Positions 23,128 to 35,400 of a DNA stretch of 64,000 bases are shown one piece after another (position 1 is the stretch's first letter; the number at the start of each line of letters is the position of its first letter). The notes beneath the pieces are model-generated. The model was not told the DNA's origin, searched no databases, and saw only the letters and a list, made by a program, of their open reading frames with translations. Source of the stretch: Bos javanicus (taxonomy: Eukaryota; Chordata; Mammalia; Artiodactyla; Bovidae). The position numbers and the translations under genes are program-made. The stretch lies in contig NC_083875.1 in assembly GCF_032452875.1 (NCBI RefSeq), positions 76,344,178-76,408,177 of the forward strand, in the 5' to 3' direction.

Positions 23128-24860
23128 ATATCACTCACCTAGAGCCAGACATCCTGGAATGTGAAGTCAAGTGGGCTGTAGGAAGCATCTCTATGAACAA
23201 AGCTAGTGGAGGTGGTGGAATTACAGTTGAGTTATTTCAAATCCTAAAAGATGATGCTGTGCAAGTGTTGCATTCAGTATGTCAGCAAATTTGGAAAAAT
23301 CAGCAGTGGCCACAGGACTGGAAAAGGTCGGTTTTCATTCCAATCCCAAAGAAAGGCAATGCCAAAGAATGCTCAAGTGTTAGTCCCTCAGTCGTGTCCG
23401 ACTCTTTTTGACCCCATGGACTGCAGCCTACCAGGCTCTTCTGTCCATGAGATTTTCCAGGCAAGGATACTGGAGTGGGTTGCCATTTCCTTCTCCAGGG
23501 GATCTTTCCAACCCAGGAATTGAACCCGGGTCTCCTGCACTGCAGGCAGATTCCTTACCAACTGAGCTACAAGGGAAGCCCTAAGAATGCTCAAACTACC
23601 ACACAATTGCACTCATCTCACATGCTAGTTAACTAATGCTCAAAATTCTCCAAGCCAGGCTTCAGCAATATGTGAACCGTGAACTTCCTGATGTTCAAGC
23701 TGGTTTTAGAAAAGGCAGAGGAACCAGAGATCAAATTGCCAACATCATGGAAAAAGCAAGAGAGTTCCAGAAAAACATCTATTTCTGCTTTATTGACTAG
23801 GCCAAAGCCTTTGACTGTGTGGATCACAATCAACTGTGGAAAAATCTGAAAGAGATGGGAATACCAGACCACCTGACCTGCCTCTTGAGAAACCTATATG
23901 CTGGTCAGGAAGCAACAGTTAGAACTGGACATGGAACAACAGACTGGTTCCAAATAGGAAAAGGAGTACGTCAAGGCTGTATATGGTCACCCTGCTTATT
24001 TAACTCATATACAGAGTACATCATGAGAAATGCTGGGCTGGACGAGCACAAGCTGGAATCAAGATTGCCGGGAGAAATATCAATAACCTCAGATATGCAG
24101 ATGACACAACCCTTATGGCAGAAAGTGAAGAAGAACTAAAGAGCTTCTTGATAAAAGCGAAAGAAGAGAATGAAAAAGCTGGCTTAAAGCTCAACATTCA
24201 GAAAACGAAGATCATGGCATCTGGTCACATTACTTCATGGCAAATAGATGGGGAAACAGTGGAAACAGTGGCTGACTTTATTTTTGGGGGCTCCAAAATC
24301 AGTGCAGACGGTGATTGCAGCCATGAAATTGAGACACTTACTTCTTGGAAGGAAAGTTATGATAAACCTAGATAGCATATTAAAAAGCAGAGACATTACT
24401 TTGTCAACAAAGGTCTGTCTTGTCAAGGCTATGGTTTTTCCAGTAGTCATGTATGGATGTGAGAGTTGGACATCCAAAGAAAGCTGAGCGCAGAAGAATT
24501 GATGCTTTTGAGCTGTGGTGTTGAAGGCTCTTGAGAGTCCCTTGGGCTGCAAGGAGATCCAACTAGTCCATCCTAAAGGAGATCAGTCCTGGGTGTTCAT
24601 TGGAAGGACTGATGCTGAAGCTGAAACTCCAATACTTTGGCCACCTGATGCAAAGAGCTGACTCACTGGAAAAGACCCTGATGCTGGGAAAGATTGAGGG
24701 CAGGAGGAGAAGGGGACGAGAGAGGATGAGATGGTTGGATGGCATCACGAACTCAATGGACATGAGTCTGGGTAAACTCCAGGAGTTGGTGATGGACAGG
24801 GAGGCCTGTCATGCTGCGGTTCATGGGGGTGCAAAGAGTCAGACACAATTGAGCAACTAC
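23128..24860 (+). mobile_element. BovB LINE, 5'-truncated, with nested Bov-tA
   Basis: Starts near the reverse transcriptase N-terminal part (catcctggaatgtgaagtc), includes RQGCIWSPCLFN and a YADD-equivalent at about 24096-24107 (atgcagatgac), and ends at the 3' unit. Frameshifts and a Bov-tA (23376-23582) disrupt it. Antisense to KIF24. Confidence 0.92.
23376..23582 (-). mobile_element. Bov-tA SINE nested in BovB
   Basis: Reverse Bov-tA with the perfect duplication AAGAATGCTCA at 23365-23375 and 23583-23593, a BovB-internal sequence. Confidence 0.93.
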
Positions 24861-25451
24861 TCATATATGAAATACTGCATATTTGAGTTACTAAATATTC
24901 TCTCTAGGTCAATTTCTGACTTCAGTGTCAACTCCAAAAATTAGTTGTGGCTTCTGGAAAGCTTTATTAAGAAGGATGTTGAGGCATTTACAATCATTAA
25001 TAGAAAACAAGATGAGAATTTGGGGGCTGGGAAGAGCAAATCATTTTATTTCTTACAGCCCTTCTTACATACTGAAGTTAAAAATGTACCACTGACACCT
25101 TTGTTGCACTGTGACAATGAGGATGTCAGTGTAGTGCTTCAATATAAAAGTGATAGGATATAATAATCACTAAGAAGTAGAATGACCAGACAATGGAATA
25201 TAGATAAAAATTTTTAGTAAATTAGGTATTTTAAGAAATCTGTCTGATTTTAAACGTCCCCTACTATTACTAGTTTCTAAAGATTCAGACAAAAATAGCA
25301 AACTGATAAAAGATGAGTTAGAGGTCAAGGTGGATGACTATTGATTTTGCTTAGTGTTTGAGCTTTCCTGTTACATTAGCTGTGACTTCACTGGGTTGCT
25401 TTTCTCTCCTCCTGTACCCATGGTAAATAATCCAAATCTATTTCAATTCTT

Positions 25452-25574
25452 TGTCTTTTTTTTTTTGGTGAACCACAAGGCACAAGGATCTTAGTTCCCT
25501 ATCAGGGATAGAACCTATGTTCCCTGCAGTGGGAGTGTGGCGTCCTAACCATGGACTGCCAGGGAATTCCCTCA
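25452..25574 (-). repeat. tRNA-type (CHR-like) SINE
   Basis: Reverse copy after a T run; ends ggactgccagggaattccc. Confidence 0.8.
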
Positions 25575-25624
25575 ATTCTTTCTTATTAAGCTCTGAAACA
25601 GCTTCAAAATCTCCTTTTGGGTGT

Positions 25625-26125
25625 GAGTGCACGACAGGGTACAATTCCATGAGTTCTGACAGTTGTAAACACCCGTAAAACCATCACTACAATTAAAATA
25701 CAGAATATTTCCATCACCTTCAGAAGATTCCTCACATCTCTTTGCACTCCATCTCTCTGCCTTTGGCCCTAGCCAACGACTGATCTGATTCCTTGGAAAA
25801 GACCCTGATGTTGGGAAAGACTGAAGGCAGGAGGAGAAGGGGATGACAGATAATGAGATGGCTGGATGGCATTACCGACTCGATGGCATGAGTTTGAGCA
25901 AGCTCCAGGAGTTGGTGATAGACAGGAACGCCTGGCATGCTGAGTCCATGGGGTCGTAAAGAGTCAGACATGACTGAGCGACTGAACTGAACTGATCTGT
26001 ATGATGTTTCTGTCATTACATATAAGTTTGCTTTTCTGAAAGCTTATGTAAATGGAATTATACAATATATTCTCTTTTGTATGTGGGTCCTTTTATTTAG
26101 CATAATGATTATGAGACTCATCCAT
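25625..26125 (-). repeat. Old L1M-type 3' UTR sequence, interrupted by a BovB tail
   Basis: Diverged mammal-wide sequence (gagttctgacagttgtaaacac..., tggaattatacaatatattctc..., tttagcataatgatta). It recurs at about 27370-27620, 28345-28510 and 31018-31135. Family assignment is from memory. Confidence 0.55.
25788..25985 (+). mobile_element. BovB 3'-end insertion
   Basis: Short 3' piece from ggaaaagaccctgatg to the tail gactgaactga, inserted into the older repeat. A 9-bp match ACTGATCTG occurs at 25779-25787 and 25986-25994. Confidence 0.85.
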
Positions 26126-26129
26126 AATG

Positions 26130-26285
26130 CACATGTCACACCCTCATTTTACTCAGGCGGAAAAAGACTAGAATGAATCAGTGAGTTGCCCAAATTTTAA
26201 CATAGCTCTCAAGGAACAGTTCTCAGATTCAAACTTAGGTCTTCTCATGGCTAGTCCCAGGTTCTTTGCACTATTCCATGCTGCC
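26130..26285 (-). repeat. MIR-like SINE
   Basis: Pattern of the MIR core in reverse (cattttactcaggcgg..., agttgcccaa, ctgcctcc). Diverged. Confidence 0.5.
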
Positions 26286-26940
26286 TCCATCAAAAGCAGC
26301 TGCAAAGACAGCTCACTGCCAGCTCCCCTAAGAGGCCCACTATGTACCCTGCTCAGCAGAATGGCTGCCTCCTGCAGATCTGTGCTGCAGCATGGTATCT
26401 CTCACAGCTGCCTCCACCAGGAGAATGTCCTGCAAATCAATAAAACCCAGTGGAGGTCAGATGGGCAGATTTTTACATGAGGGCCCACTCACGTTCAATG
26501 CCACAAGTATGCAGTGCTCCTTTGTGACAAACCCAGAGAATGCTAGGTCTCAGCTGTTGGGGTAACAATCAGAAATAGAGTCTTGGAAGAAATCCAGTTG
26601 GCAGAAATTCAAATTTTCTTATCCTGGTGGCAGAGAAAATAAACTGGAAGGGGAATTCATGCAACTTTATACATAATTAAGGAAGCTGATTCACATTCCA
26701 GGATGTGGATAAGATCCAACTATTTAACATGTCCCCTCAAACTTTTCATTCATCTATCTAAACTATGTAACTCTACCCACCTAAACTGCCTGAAACTGAA
26801 CTTGGAATCAGATAACTCTCAGTCATTTAGCTGTGTAACCTTGGGCAAAATCACTTAGTTTCTCTGAGTTTCATTTCCCCCTCTCAAAGGATGTGATAAA
26901 ATATTTATGTAAAACTAACTTGAAAATTTTAAAGTACTCC
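26160..26940. other. Unassigned stretch with a MIR-like end
   Basis: Mostly unique. From about 26795 a forward MIR-like segment (gtgtaaccttgggcaaaatcactt) is visible; 26290-26790 holds nothing I recognise. Confidence 0.45.
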
Positions 26941-27369
26941 ATAAAAATGGAGCCATGCTCTTACTCAGCACTGGGTCACTGTACCTGGCTTGTAAGAAGT
27001 GTTGACTTAGCAGAAACAAAGACATCATATTAAAGAACTATTTTTAGAACATTTTTAGAACTATTAAAAGATGGTTTCTATTATTTGATTTATAAAAAGT
27101 TGAATATGTAAGAGAATCAAAAGGTAAGAGATTAGAGATACGAAAGTAGAGGAATTACACTTGCAAAATACACTAATTAATAGTAGTACTATGTGTAGGC
27201 TTCTACTAACTTAGTATTATTTCATTGCTAACAACTGTACAAATACTTGCCTCTCCTTCATGGACAGGTGGATTCTTTACCACTGCGCCAGCAAGGAAGT
27301 CCAAACACCTAGTTACTATATATTATATAGACATATTAGATGATGCTACATATCAAAATACTAAGGTAT

Positions 27370-27620
27370 AATTTATGTATAACAAACTAGACCAATTTTA
27401 GTACAGTTTCATAAGTTCTGACAAATACATACTCATGTAACCACTATATCAATCAAAATACCAATACAACCAAGACAGTTCCATCAAGAGAATTCCCAGT
27501 GCCCCCTTGGGAGTTGATCCTCTCCTCCACCCATGGTCCCAGCTAATCTTTGATTTGTTTTCTGTCACTACAGCGAGTGTATTTTCTGCAATTTTTCATA
27601 AAATAAAATCATATAGTGTC
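27370..27620 (-). repeat. Old L1M-type 3' UTR sequence
   Basis: Diverged copy of the same mammal-wide sequence as at 25625 (cataagttctgacaaatacat..., taaaatcatatagtg). A SINE scrap precedes it at about 27260-27303. Confidence 0.5.
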
Positions 27621-27894
27621 ATTGTTAGTTTAAATCTATTTAATATACACAGATTGAAATTTGGAGGATTTTTCCTTTCTTAGGCCTTTGGGAAAAAGTT
27701 AAAATGATTATACTATTTTTCATAGCTTTTTTCACTGACCTAAATGACATCTACTAATAAGGAAAAATTTTCTTAAATCAGTCTAATTTAACAGAAAAAT
27801 GAATAGTGAAACAAATTTGAAGAAAATATCACATTCTACTGCTGCTTGACTGTATAAATGTCAATTCAAAAATCTCAATTTTCTTTTTTTGAAA

Positions 27895-28049
27895 AAAGTA
27901 TTTATTTATTTGGCTGCACCAGGTCTTAGTTGCAGCACATGGGATCTTCGCTGTACCACGTGGGATCTAGTTCCCTGAGCAGGGATCAAACCCAGGGCCC
28001 CTGCACTGGGAGCCCAGAGTCTTAGCCACTGAACCACCAGGGAAGTCCC
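27895..28049 (-). repeat. CHR-type tRNA SINE
   Basis: Reverse copy: tatttatttggctgcaccagg to gaaccaccagggaagtccc. Confidence 0.85.
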
Positions 28050-28265
28050 TTAAGACTATTCAATATTTCCAATAAGTTTTTGCTCACTACAAAAGTAGAC
28101 AATCTAAATCTACGGTCTATATATTCCTGGTCAATCAGAAAAACTGGGGGAAAATTGCCCAAGTTCTAAAACAGCCAAGCTATTTTCAGTTTCTCAAATT
28201 CATGGCCATTTCAAATACTTAAACTATCAAAGAGAAAAAGGAAAAAAAAGGGTCAATACACCCCC

Positions 28266-28342
28266 GTCAGTTCAGTCGCTCAGTCGTGTCTGACTCTTTG
28301 TGACCCCGTGAATCGCAGCACGCCAGGCCTCCCGGAGTTCAC
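28266..28342 (-). repeat. BovB 3' tail fragment
   Basis: Reverse tail: cagttcagtcgctcagtcgtg to ccaggcctcccggag. Confidence 0.85.
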
Positions 28343-28344
28343 CT

Positions 28345-28510
28345 TAGTAACTTTATTGAGATATAATTCACATACCATAAAACTCACCCATTTAAAGTGT
28401 ATGATTCAATAGTTTTTAGTACGTTCACAGAGTTGTAGCAACCATCACCACAATTTAATTTTAGAACATTTTTACCACTCCAAAAAGAAACCCGGTATCA
28501 TTAAATTTTA
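28345..28510 (-). repeat. Old L1M-type 3' UTR sequence
   Basis: ttgagatataattcacatacc and ccatttaaagtgtatgattc are typical of this widespread mammalian L1-derived sequence. A shorter copy is at 31018-31135. Confidence 0.55.
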
Positions 28511-29654
28511 GATGTTACACTAGCATCTAAAAGAGAAAAGCATTTCTCCTAAAACATTTATGTCTATAATTAACAAAAACAAAATTAACCACGGAAGAAA
28601 TCAAGAAAATGTATTGAAAGTTTCTGTGGAGATTTAGGCTGTGGTCAAGAGCTGTTAAGAATGTACAGGCTGAGTTATTTTTTAGACTCTTGTAGCCCAG
28701 AATGAAAATCTCAAGAGCTTTGGTTGAATAAATTAGAAGAACATACTGAACATGTTCCAGGTGGGTGTTTATGTCCATAGTTTTTAAGAAGTAATTCAAT
28801 ATAAGCCTAATAATGCATAAACTAAAGCCAGTTTCATTTTATTAAGAATATTAGGAACTCTACCCTCACTAATTTTAAATAAATCACCCTGTTTAAAACA
28901 GAAAATCTGATTCATTTGTCCATGTATTTCATAGTATCAAATAATCTTTGTTATTTTTATATTAAACTAAATAATTCTTTAAAGGGGTATTTATTTTTGT
29001 TATAAACAATACAATGAAGAGGAAAGTAAAATATGGTTTGGGGTAACTTTTATGGTAGAAAAAACAAAAGTTGGTAACATTTATGTGTCACAGCCTTTGA
29101 AATATTCAAAGTTATTTCAGAAATAACTCATGTTCTCAAGTTTAAAAAAATTCACTCCATTCAACAACAAAATTTCAAATTATTTATGCTGAGCAACCCC
29201 AGAAACAATTAAAAGTTCACAAATGCTAGAAATAACCAGATCATTTTTGAGGTAATTAAAAACACACACACAGTAAACAGAACTTAAATATAATTAATCC
29301 TAGATCAAACCTGACAAACACAACTTACAAAGCTCTTTAAAAGACCATTAAATTTTAAAATAAATATTCTGAATGGAAAAGCCTTTTAAGGGCACTTTTA
29401 GGAAGTTATTTATAATGCAACTGTAAAAGAGTAATATTTACTTCTAAATATGATTCAATTATGTTAGAGGAAACATTTTTAATGAAACGGCAGAGAACAT
29501 AAGGCTTTCCAGAAAGAGAAAATAAGGGGCAGTGAGGCAGGTTATCTTCACTAAGGGGAAAAATGTGTGGCAGAATAGAAAACAAATTAAAGAAGGGAGA
29601 TTTATGGAGAACATTCAGAACAAAGGATTATGGGGGTAAAGAACACTGAAAACC

Positions 29655-30210
29655 AGTGTGGTGTTATCTTACAAAGTTGAGTGTTTATACAGCCTACAAC
29701 CAAGCAACTCAACTCTTAGGTATAATCCTTAGAAAAACCCATGCACGGGAGCTTCACGAGGCACACACAGAAAATGTTCAGAGCAGCACTGTTCACAAAA
29801 GCCAAAAACAAAATAACCTGAACACCCACTGGCAGGAGGATAAACAAACTTGGGTATATTCAAACAATGGAACATTATACAGTAGTGGTAAGAGAACAAA
29901 CTATACTGAACAACTTACCAAATCTCAGAAACATCATGAGGAAAAAAACAAATCCCAAAAAACAATGTCCCTTTTCCTAAGGCTTCAAAAGCAAGCAAAT
30001 CCACTGCATTATTTAGGCATCAAAATAGAAAATGTAGGATAAAGGTTATTTCTGATGGAAGAGCAAGAAAATGGTGAACAGGAAGAGAATACAGGATATT
30101 ATCTGCTAGGTCTTAGGTATTTATTCATTTTGTATTATGCTTTGTAACTTACATATATATGCTTCATAATACCCTTTGGAGTGTATCACATAATATTTAT
30201 ATTAAGATAA
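29655..30210 (+). repeat. L1M-type LINE 3' end
   Basis: Diverged L1 3' region (accaagcaactcaactcttag..., aatggaacattatacagtagt). No coding capacity. Confidence 0.65.
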
Positions 30211-30277
30211 ACGGGGAAAAAAGAATCCTACAGCTTTCCCGTCAACAGCGATCATCCCGTCTATAGCTGATCTAGGG

Positions 30278-30416
30278 CATCAGAGGATGAGATGGCTAGA
30301 CGGTATCACCAATGCAATGGATGTGAACTTGGGCAAACTTTGGGAGATGGTTGAAGGACATGGAGGCCTGGTGTGCTGCAGCCCATGGGGTTGCAAAGAG
30401 CTGGACATGACTGGGC
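30278..30416 (+). repeat. BovB 3' tail fragment
   Basis: cagaggatgagatggctagac to ggacatgactgggc, diverged. Confidence 0.8.
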
Positions 30417-30664
30417 TATAATACTAGGCCCATGAAGGATTTCCTCACACCTTGTAGTCTGGCTTGAATGTTTAAAATTTTTTTAATTGCAATATGTAAA
30501 AAGCAGGAACAATTAAAATTAAGTAACGGCTGTACTCTTTTAGAAGGACATATACTACCCTATACACCATAGTCCCTCTGCTCCCCATTCCTTTATACCT
30601 ACCAACTTTATTCATTTCCATTAATTGGTTAGCCCTGTGTACATCAGAGTTTGAGAACTAGGAT

Positions 30665-30770
30665 CTGCTTCAACACCTTCATTTTACGTGGTATCTGAGG
30701 CTCTGAATGATTAAGTGACTTGCCTAAGGTCACACAGCTTTGATAGGCTAAACCTCAGTGGTCTTTTCAA
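30665..30770 (-). repeat. MIR-like SINE
   Basis: aagtgacttgcctaaggtca within the reverse MIR pattern. Confidence 0.65.
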
Positions 30771-31157
30771 ACACCTTACTATTTTCCACTTTCTACTTAC
30801 TGAGTTATATACGTTTTAAATGAATATACTGATTCTGAAAGTAAGGGACTACATAGGCAGGTCAGCAGGCATAAGAACATACTATATGCTCTCATTAATA
30901 TAGAAGCGATGTGAAATATTATACAAGGACTAAAATAGCTTCTGACTGCCAAGAAGTATTTCTTTATCTGAGTTCCCCTAAATTGTGACAATAGCCACTT
31001 AAAAAATACATATCTATATAACAACTATATTGAGATATAATTCATATACCATACAGCTCACCCATTTAAAGTTTCAAAGCCTTTAAGTATATGTCTTTTT
31101 AGTATGTGTAGTACTAAACCACCCATCCATCTGGCCCTAGGTAATAATGACCACTTC

Positions 31158-31362
31158 TTTCCCTGGTGGCTCAGAGGTTAAAGCGTCTGCCTCCAATGCG
31201 GGAGACCCAGGTTCGATCCCTGGGTCGGGAAGATCCCCTGGAGAAGGAAATGGTAACCCACTCCAGTATTCTTGCCTGGAGAATCCCATGGATGGAGAAG
31301 CCTGGTAGGCTACAGTCCACGAGGTCGCAGAGTCGGCCACGACTGAGCGACTTCACTTCACT
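31158..31362 (+). mobile_element. Bov-tA SINE
   Basis: Forward copy from ccctggtggctcagaggtt to cgactgagcgacttcacttc, little diverged. No certain target-site duplication. Confidence 0.92.
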
Positions 31363-32062
31363 TCACTTAAAAAACAAAGGCACACAGTACTGTTAGTAAC
31401 TGCGTACAATACAAATCCAATATTCTCCATGAAACTGCGTTAAGACGTTTGTGTACCCTACAATAGGCATAAGATCCCTAATTAAGAACACAAGAATTCA
31501 ATACTGCCAGTGGGAGGTTAAAAGGTGGATAATAGAGTATATACTCTTCCTCCAACAAGGGAATTAAGTTATTTCAAGCTCCAGATATTGTTCTATCTAC
31601 AGACCATTGGTCTTAAGAAAGGGATACTAGACACCTGCTTAAAACAACAGCTGCAAAGGGATAAGAATATGATTCCTAATGTAATTCTTAAGGCTAGATG
31701 TGAATTTTGGGATACAAATCATATGAGTTATACCCAAAAGTACTTTGTGAAAGATTATTTTTGCAACTGAAAAAAAAAGTTTCAAGGTTTATGGTTAAGT
31801 AGCTAATGCTTTGCAATTACTGCAATTTCATTCAAGAGCCCCACTATGACACTTTAAAATTTCTAAGTTTGGTGCAAAGCATGGAAGCAATCACCTAAAA
31901 ATAAGCATAACAAAACTGTTGGACTCAGTTATTTTAAAACAGTGCAAGTACTGCTCTAAATATAGAGGTTTAATTTTGAAAGAATTCCCCACAACAGGTG
32001 GTAACCAATATTGGGTTTAAACTTGGTGTTTTATTTTTTAAATCTTGGTCTAATCCAACTGT

Positions 32063-32270
32063 GGTGGTGCTAGTGGTAAAAAGCTTACCTGCCAATGCAG
32101 GAGATGTAAGAACATGGATTTGATCTTTGGGTTGGGAAGATGCCTGGAGGAGGGCATGGCAACCCACTCCAGTATTCAAGCCTGGAGAATCCCATGGACA
32201 GAGAAGCCTGGTGGGCTACAAATGGGGTTGCATAGAGTCGGACACCACTGAAGCAACGGCACACGTGTAC
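32063..32270 (+). mobile_element. Bov-tA SINE
   Basis: Forward copy with a diverged tRNA head. Flanked by AATCCAACTGT (32052-32062) and AATCCAATTGT (32271-32281). Confidence 0.88.
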
Positions 32271-32607
32271 AATCCAATTGTAGATGTTGGTCACTTTCAG
32301 ATTTGTTGCCATTTTGCAGTTATAAAATACTTATCATAAAATACATCTCACATGGTTAATAGCTATTACTATATAGTTACATTTTTATTGTTACATAACT
32401 TTATATAATACAGTTATGGTTTTCTATAATGATATTGTTGTAGAAAAAATAACTATTACAGTTTTTATAAATTATGAAGATGATAAGAGATTCTTTTATT
32501 CAGGGTTATACTCTTTTGGGAACTGTTACCACAATGGCACCAGAAATTATTTCTAAAGGAATGATGCTGAGAAAACAAAGAACAACTAAAACAATTCCAT
32601 TCACTGG

Positions 32608-32802
32608 GATCTGATGCTGGGAAAGACTAAGGCAGGAGGAGAAGGGGACGACAGTATGAGATGGCTGGATGGCATCACTGACTCAATGGACATAAGTCCG
32701 AGTAAACTCCGGGAGTTGGTGATGGACAGGGAGGCCTGGTATGCTGCAGTCCATGGGGTCTCAAAAGAGTCGGACACAACTGAGCAATTGTACTGAACTG
32801 AA
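32608..32802 (+). mobile_element. BovB 3'-end fragment
   Basis: gatgctgggaaagactaagg through tggatggcatcactgactc to the tail ctgaactgaatt. Confidence 0.88.
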
Positions 32803-33489
32803 TTAATTATGCTACCTGATTAATCTTCCAAGACTTTTTGTGAGAGATGGCAATTATCATCACCTCGCTTTATATAAATGAAACCAACGCATAGATAATT
32901 TATTAAAAACAGCTATATGAATTTGTTTTGTCAGCAGATACCTGTATGTTGGCTACACAATTCTATACCACTAGTTCTAACCAATCAAATCTCAACATAA
33001 GCAGGTAATTTAAAAGACTACAATAGACACACTACTGCTCCTCATTGTGAAATCTCTACTAGTTGTTTTGGCCTGGATATCGTGCAATATTATTAACCAG
33101 CTACTTTCAGAATTTCAGTGTAACTTTATCTCACCTCACAATAAAACTAACCATCTTACAGATATCTTTTCCTCCAACCTGCAGCAAAAATATGCAGGTA
33201 TCACCATCAAAATGTCCTCAAAAGTGAACATCCAAACTATTCGTCAATAACCGAACTCTATTAACTCCCCACGACATCTGTTCCTCCATTTCTCTGTGCC
33301 TTGGAGAAGTGGGGGCTGGGGTGAGGTGAGTGACAAAAGGTCTATCCAGACACTCAGAGCTAAACTGGGAAGCATCTTTAGACTCCCTCCCCTTTAATCC
33401 CAAACCTAATCAAAAGGTCCAGTCAATTTAATCTCCTAAGTATCTGTCACATCTCCCCTTAGATATCCTCATTCCTATTACCACAGAAA

Positions 33490-34285
33490 TGGTTCGGCCT
33501 CAGATGGTGGTTCACCTAGATCATCACATGCCTCTTAATTGCTCTCCTCACCTCCAGTTTTGCCCCCTCCAAGCCACTGACTGCACTAGAGAACCAGATC
33601 ATTATTTTGAAAGCACAGTTATGACCATGCTGCTCCCTTATTTAAAACCTTTCAGTGGCATCCTGTCACCTATCTAAAGGCCAAATCCAAGTTCCTTAGC
33701 ATGTCCTACAAAGCTTCTCATGCTGGGAAAGACTGAGGGCAGATGGAGAAGGGGGCAACAGAGGATGAAATGGTTCGATGGCATCACTGACTCAGTGGAC
33801 ATGAGTTTGAGCAAGCTGATAGAACAAGACAGGGAAGCCTGGTGTGCAGCAGTCCAGGGGACCGCAGAGTCAGACACAACAACAAAGTTCTACAGTCTAG
33901 CCCGTTCCTCTCCCACCTCACTCCTTAGTTCCGTCAACTTCTTAGACTGTTATCTCTGCATTTGTTCACACTGTACTCTTAAATGGCCTCCTCTGACTCT
34001 CACGGAACCTCACTTTAACTTTCTCTTACCCACTGATTAAAACACAAATGAGTTTTTTCTGGTCTCCCCAGATGCGATTGGATTTCCCTTCTATGTTCAT
34101 ATCATACTTTTTGCATATTTCTATTATTGCAGCTACGTTCTAATTATCTATGAGTATGCCTATTTCCTTCACTAGAAGATCATTTTGTGGTCAAGGAATG
34201 TGTCTTATTAATCTTTTTATCCCTAGAACCTAAAGAGTCCTGGGAATAATAAACATTCAATAATTATTCAATGCATAAATATCCC
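33490..34285 (+). repeat. L2-type LINE relic, interrupted by a BovB tail
   Basis: Typical L2 phrases: aaaacctttcagtggcatcc, aggccaaatccaagttcctta and, near the end, a series ending attcaataattattcaatg. Diverged. Confidence 0.65.
33717..33881 (+). mobile_element. BovB 3' tail inserted in L2
   Basis: catgctgggaaagactgaggg to gtcagacacaacaac, with related flanks ACAAAGCTTC and ACAAAGTTCT suggesting a decayed duplication. Confidence 0.8.
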
Positions 34286-34675
34286 TACACTATTTTTAAA
34301 ACTATAAAAAAGCATTTGATACCATTTGCAGTCACAGGTAATAGAAACTTTTATATCAGGCATAGTTTGATTACTTAGGAAAACTATAGCAGAGTTGGCA
34401 GTGCCTTGACTCACTGCTTCTGAGCAAGAAAATGAAAGAAGGTCCTATCACACAAACAAATTGCTATGGACAAAGCTATGGTTACAGTAAGAAAAACCTT
34501 TCATCTAGTCACCTGCAGCTAAACAGGCAAAAAATGATATGGACTTCGAAGAGATTTTTGCTTTTGTGAGGATTAACTGGGATAATGTAATAAAGTGCTA
34601 AATAAGCAATCAAATAACATAAGCACTCAAAAAAATAAAAACAAACAAAGAGTAAGAATAGAAGATATACATTGG

Positions 34676-35400
34676 TCTCTGCCTTGAGATCCTGTCACAG
34701 AGCTCCTAAAACCTTGTAACTTCCCAAGTGATAACAGCACTAGGAGTATCTCTTAGTGGCAACTCTGGGTCAGCTCCTAGATGGAAAGACTAAACCACAA
34801 AGAGAAGCTTAGAATTTTCAGCCACTACCTCCTAGTCTCCAGAGACAGGGGAAGGGCTGGCAATGGAGTTAATAACTGATCATGTCTGTATGATGAAGCC
34901 TCCGTGAAAATCCCCAAAGTACAGGGTTCAGAGAGTTTTTGGGTTGGTGTTTTCACCCATACTGAGAGGGTGACATACCCCAAATCCACAGGCACAGAAG
35001 CTCCTGCACTTGAAACCTTCCCAAGACCACGTCCTGTCTACCTCTTCATCTGACTGTTATCTGAATCTTTACCATATCCTTTAATATACTGGTAAACATC
35101 AGCATTTTTCTGAGTTCTGGGAGCTGCTGTAGCAAATTAATTGAACCTGAGGAGGGGGCTTGGGAACTTCCAATTCATAGTCAAATCTGACAGAAGTTGT
35201 GGGTATCTGAGGACTTACTACTTGTAACTGGTATCTGAAGTGGTATGGGAGCAGTCTTGGGGGCTAAGCCCTTAACCTCTAGGATCTGACACTACCTCCA
35301 GGTAAACAGTGCTGGATTGAGGTAAACTGTAGAACACCCAGCTGGTGTCATGGAGAATTGTTTTGGCGGGGAGGGGGAACCCTGACACGTGTGGTTTTTC
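34676..35400 (+). repeat. LTR-like relic (solitary endogenous retroviral LTR, tentative)
   Basis: Resembles a mammalian LTR with gatgaagcctccgtgaaaat, agcaaattaattgaacctga and a 3' part ggtgtcatggagaattg. No internal genes accompany it, so it would be a solo LTR. Family and borders are uncertain. Confidence 0.45.
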
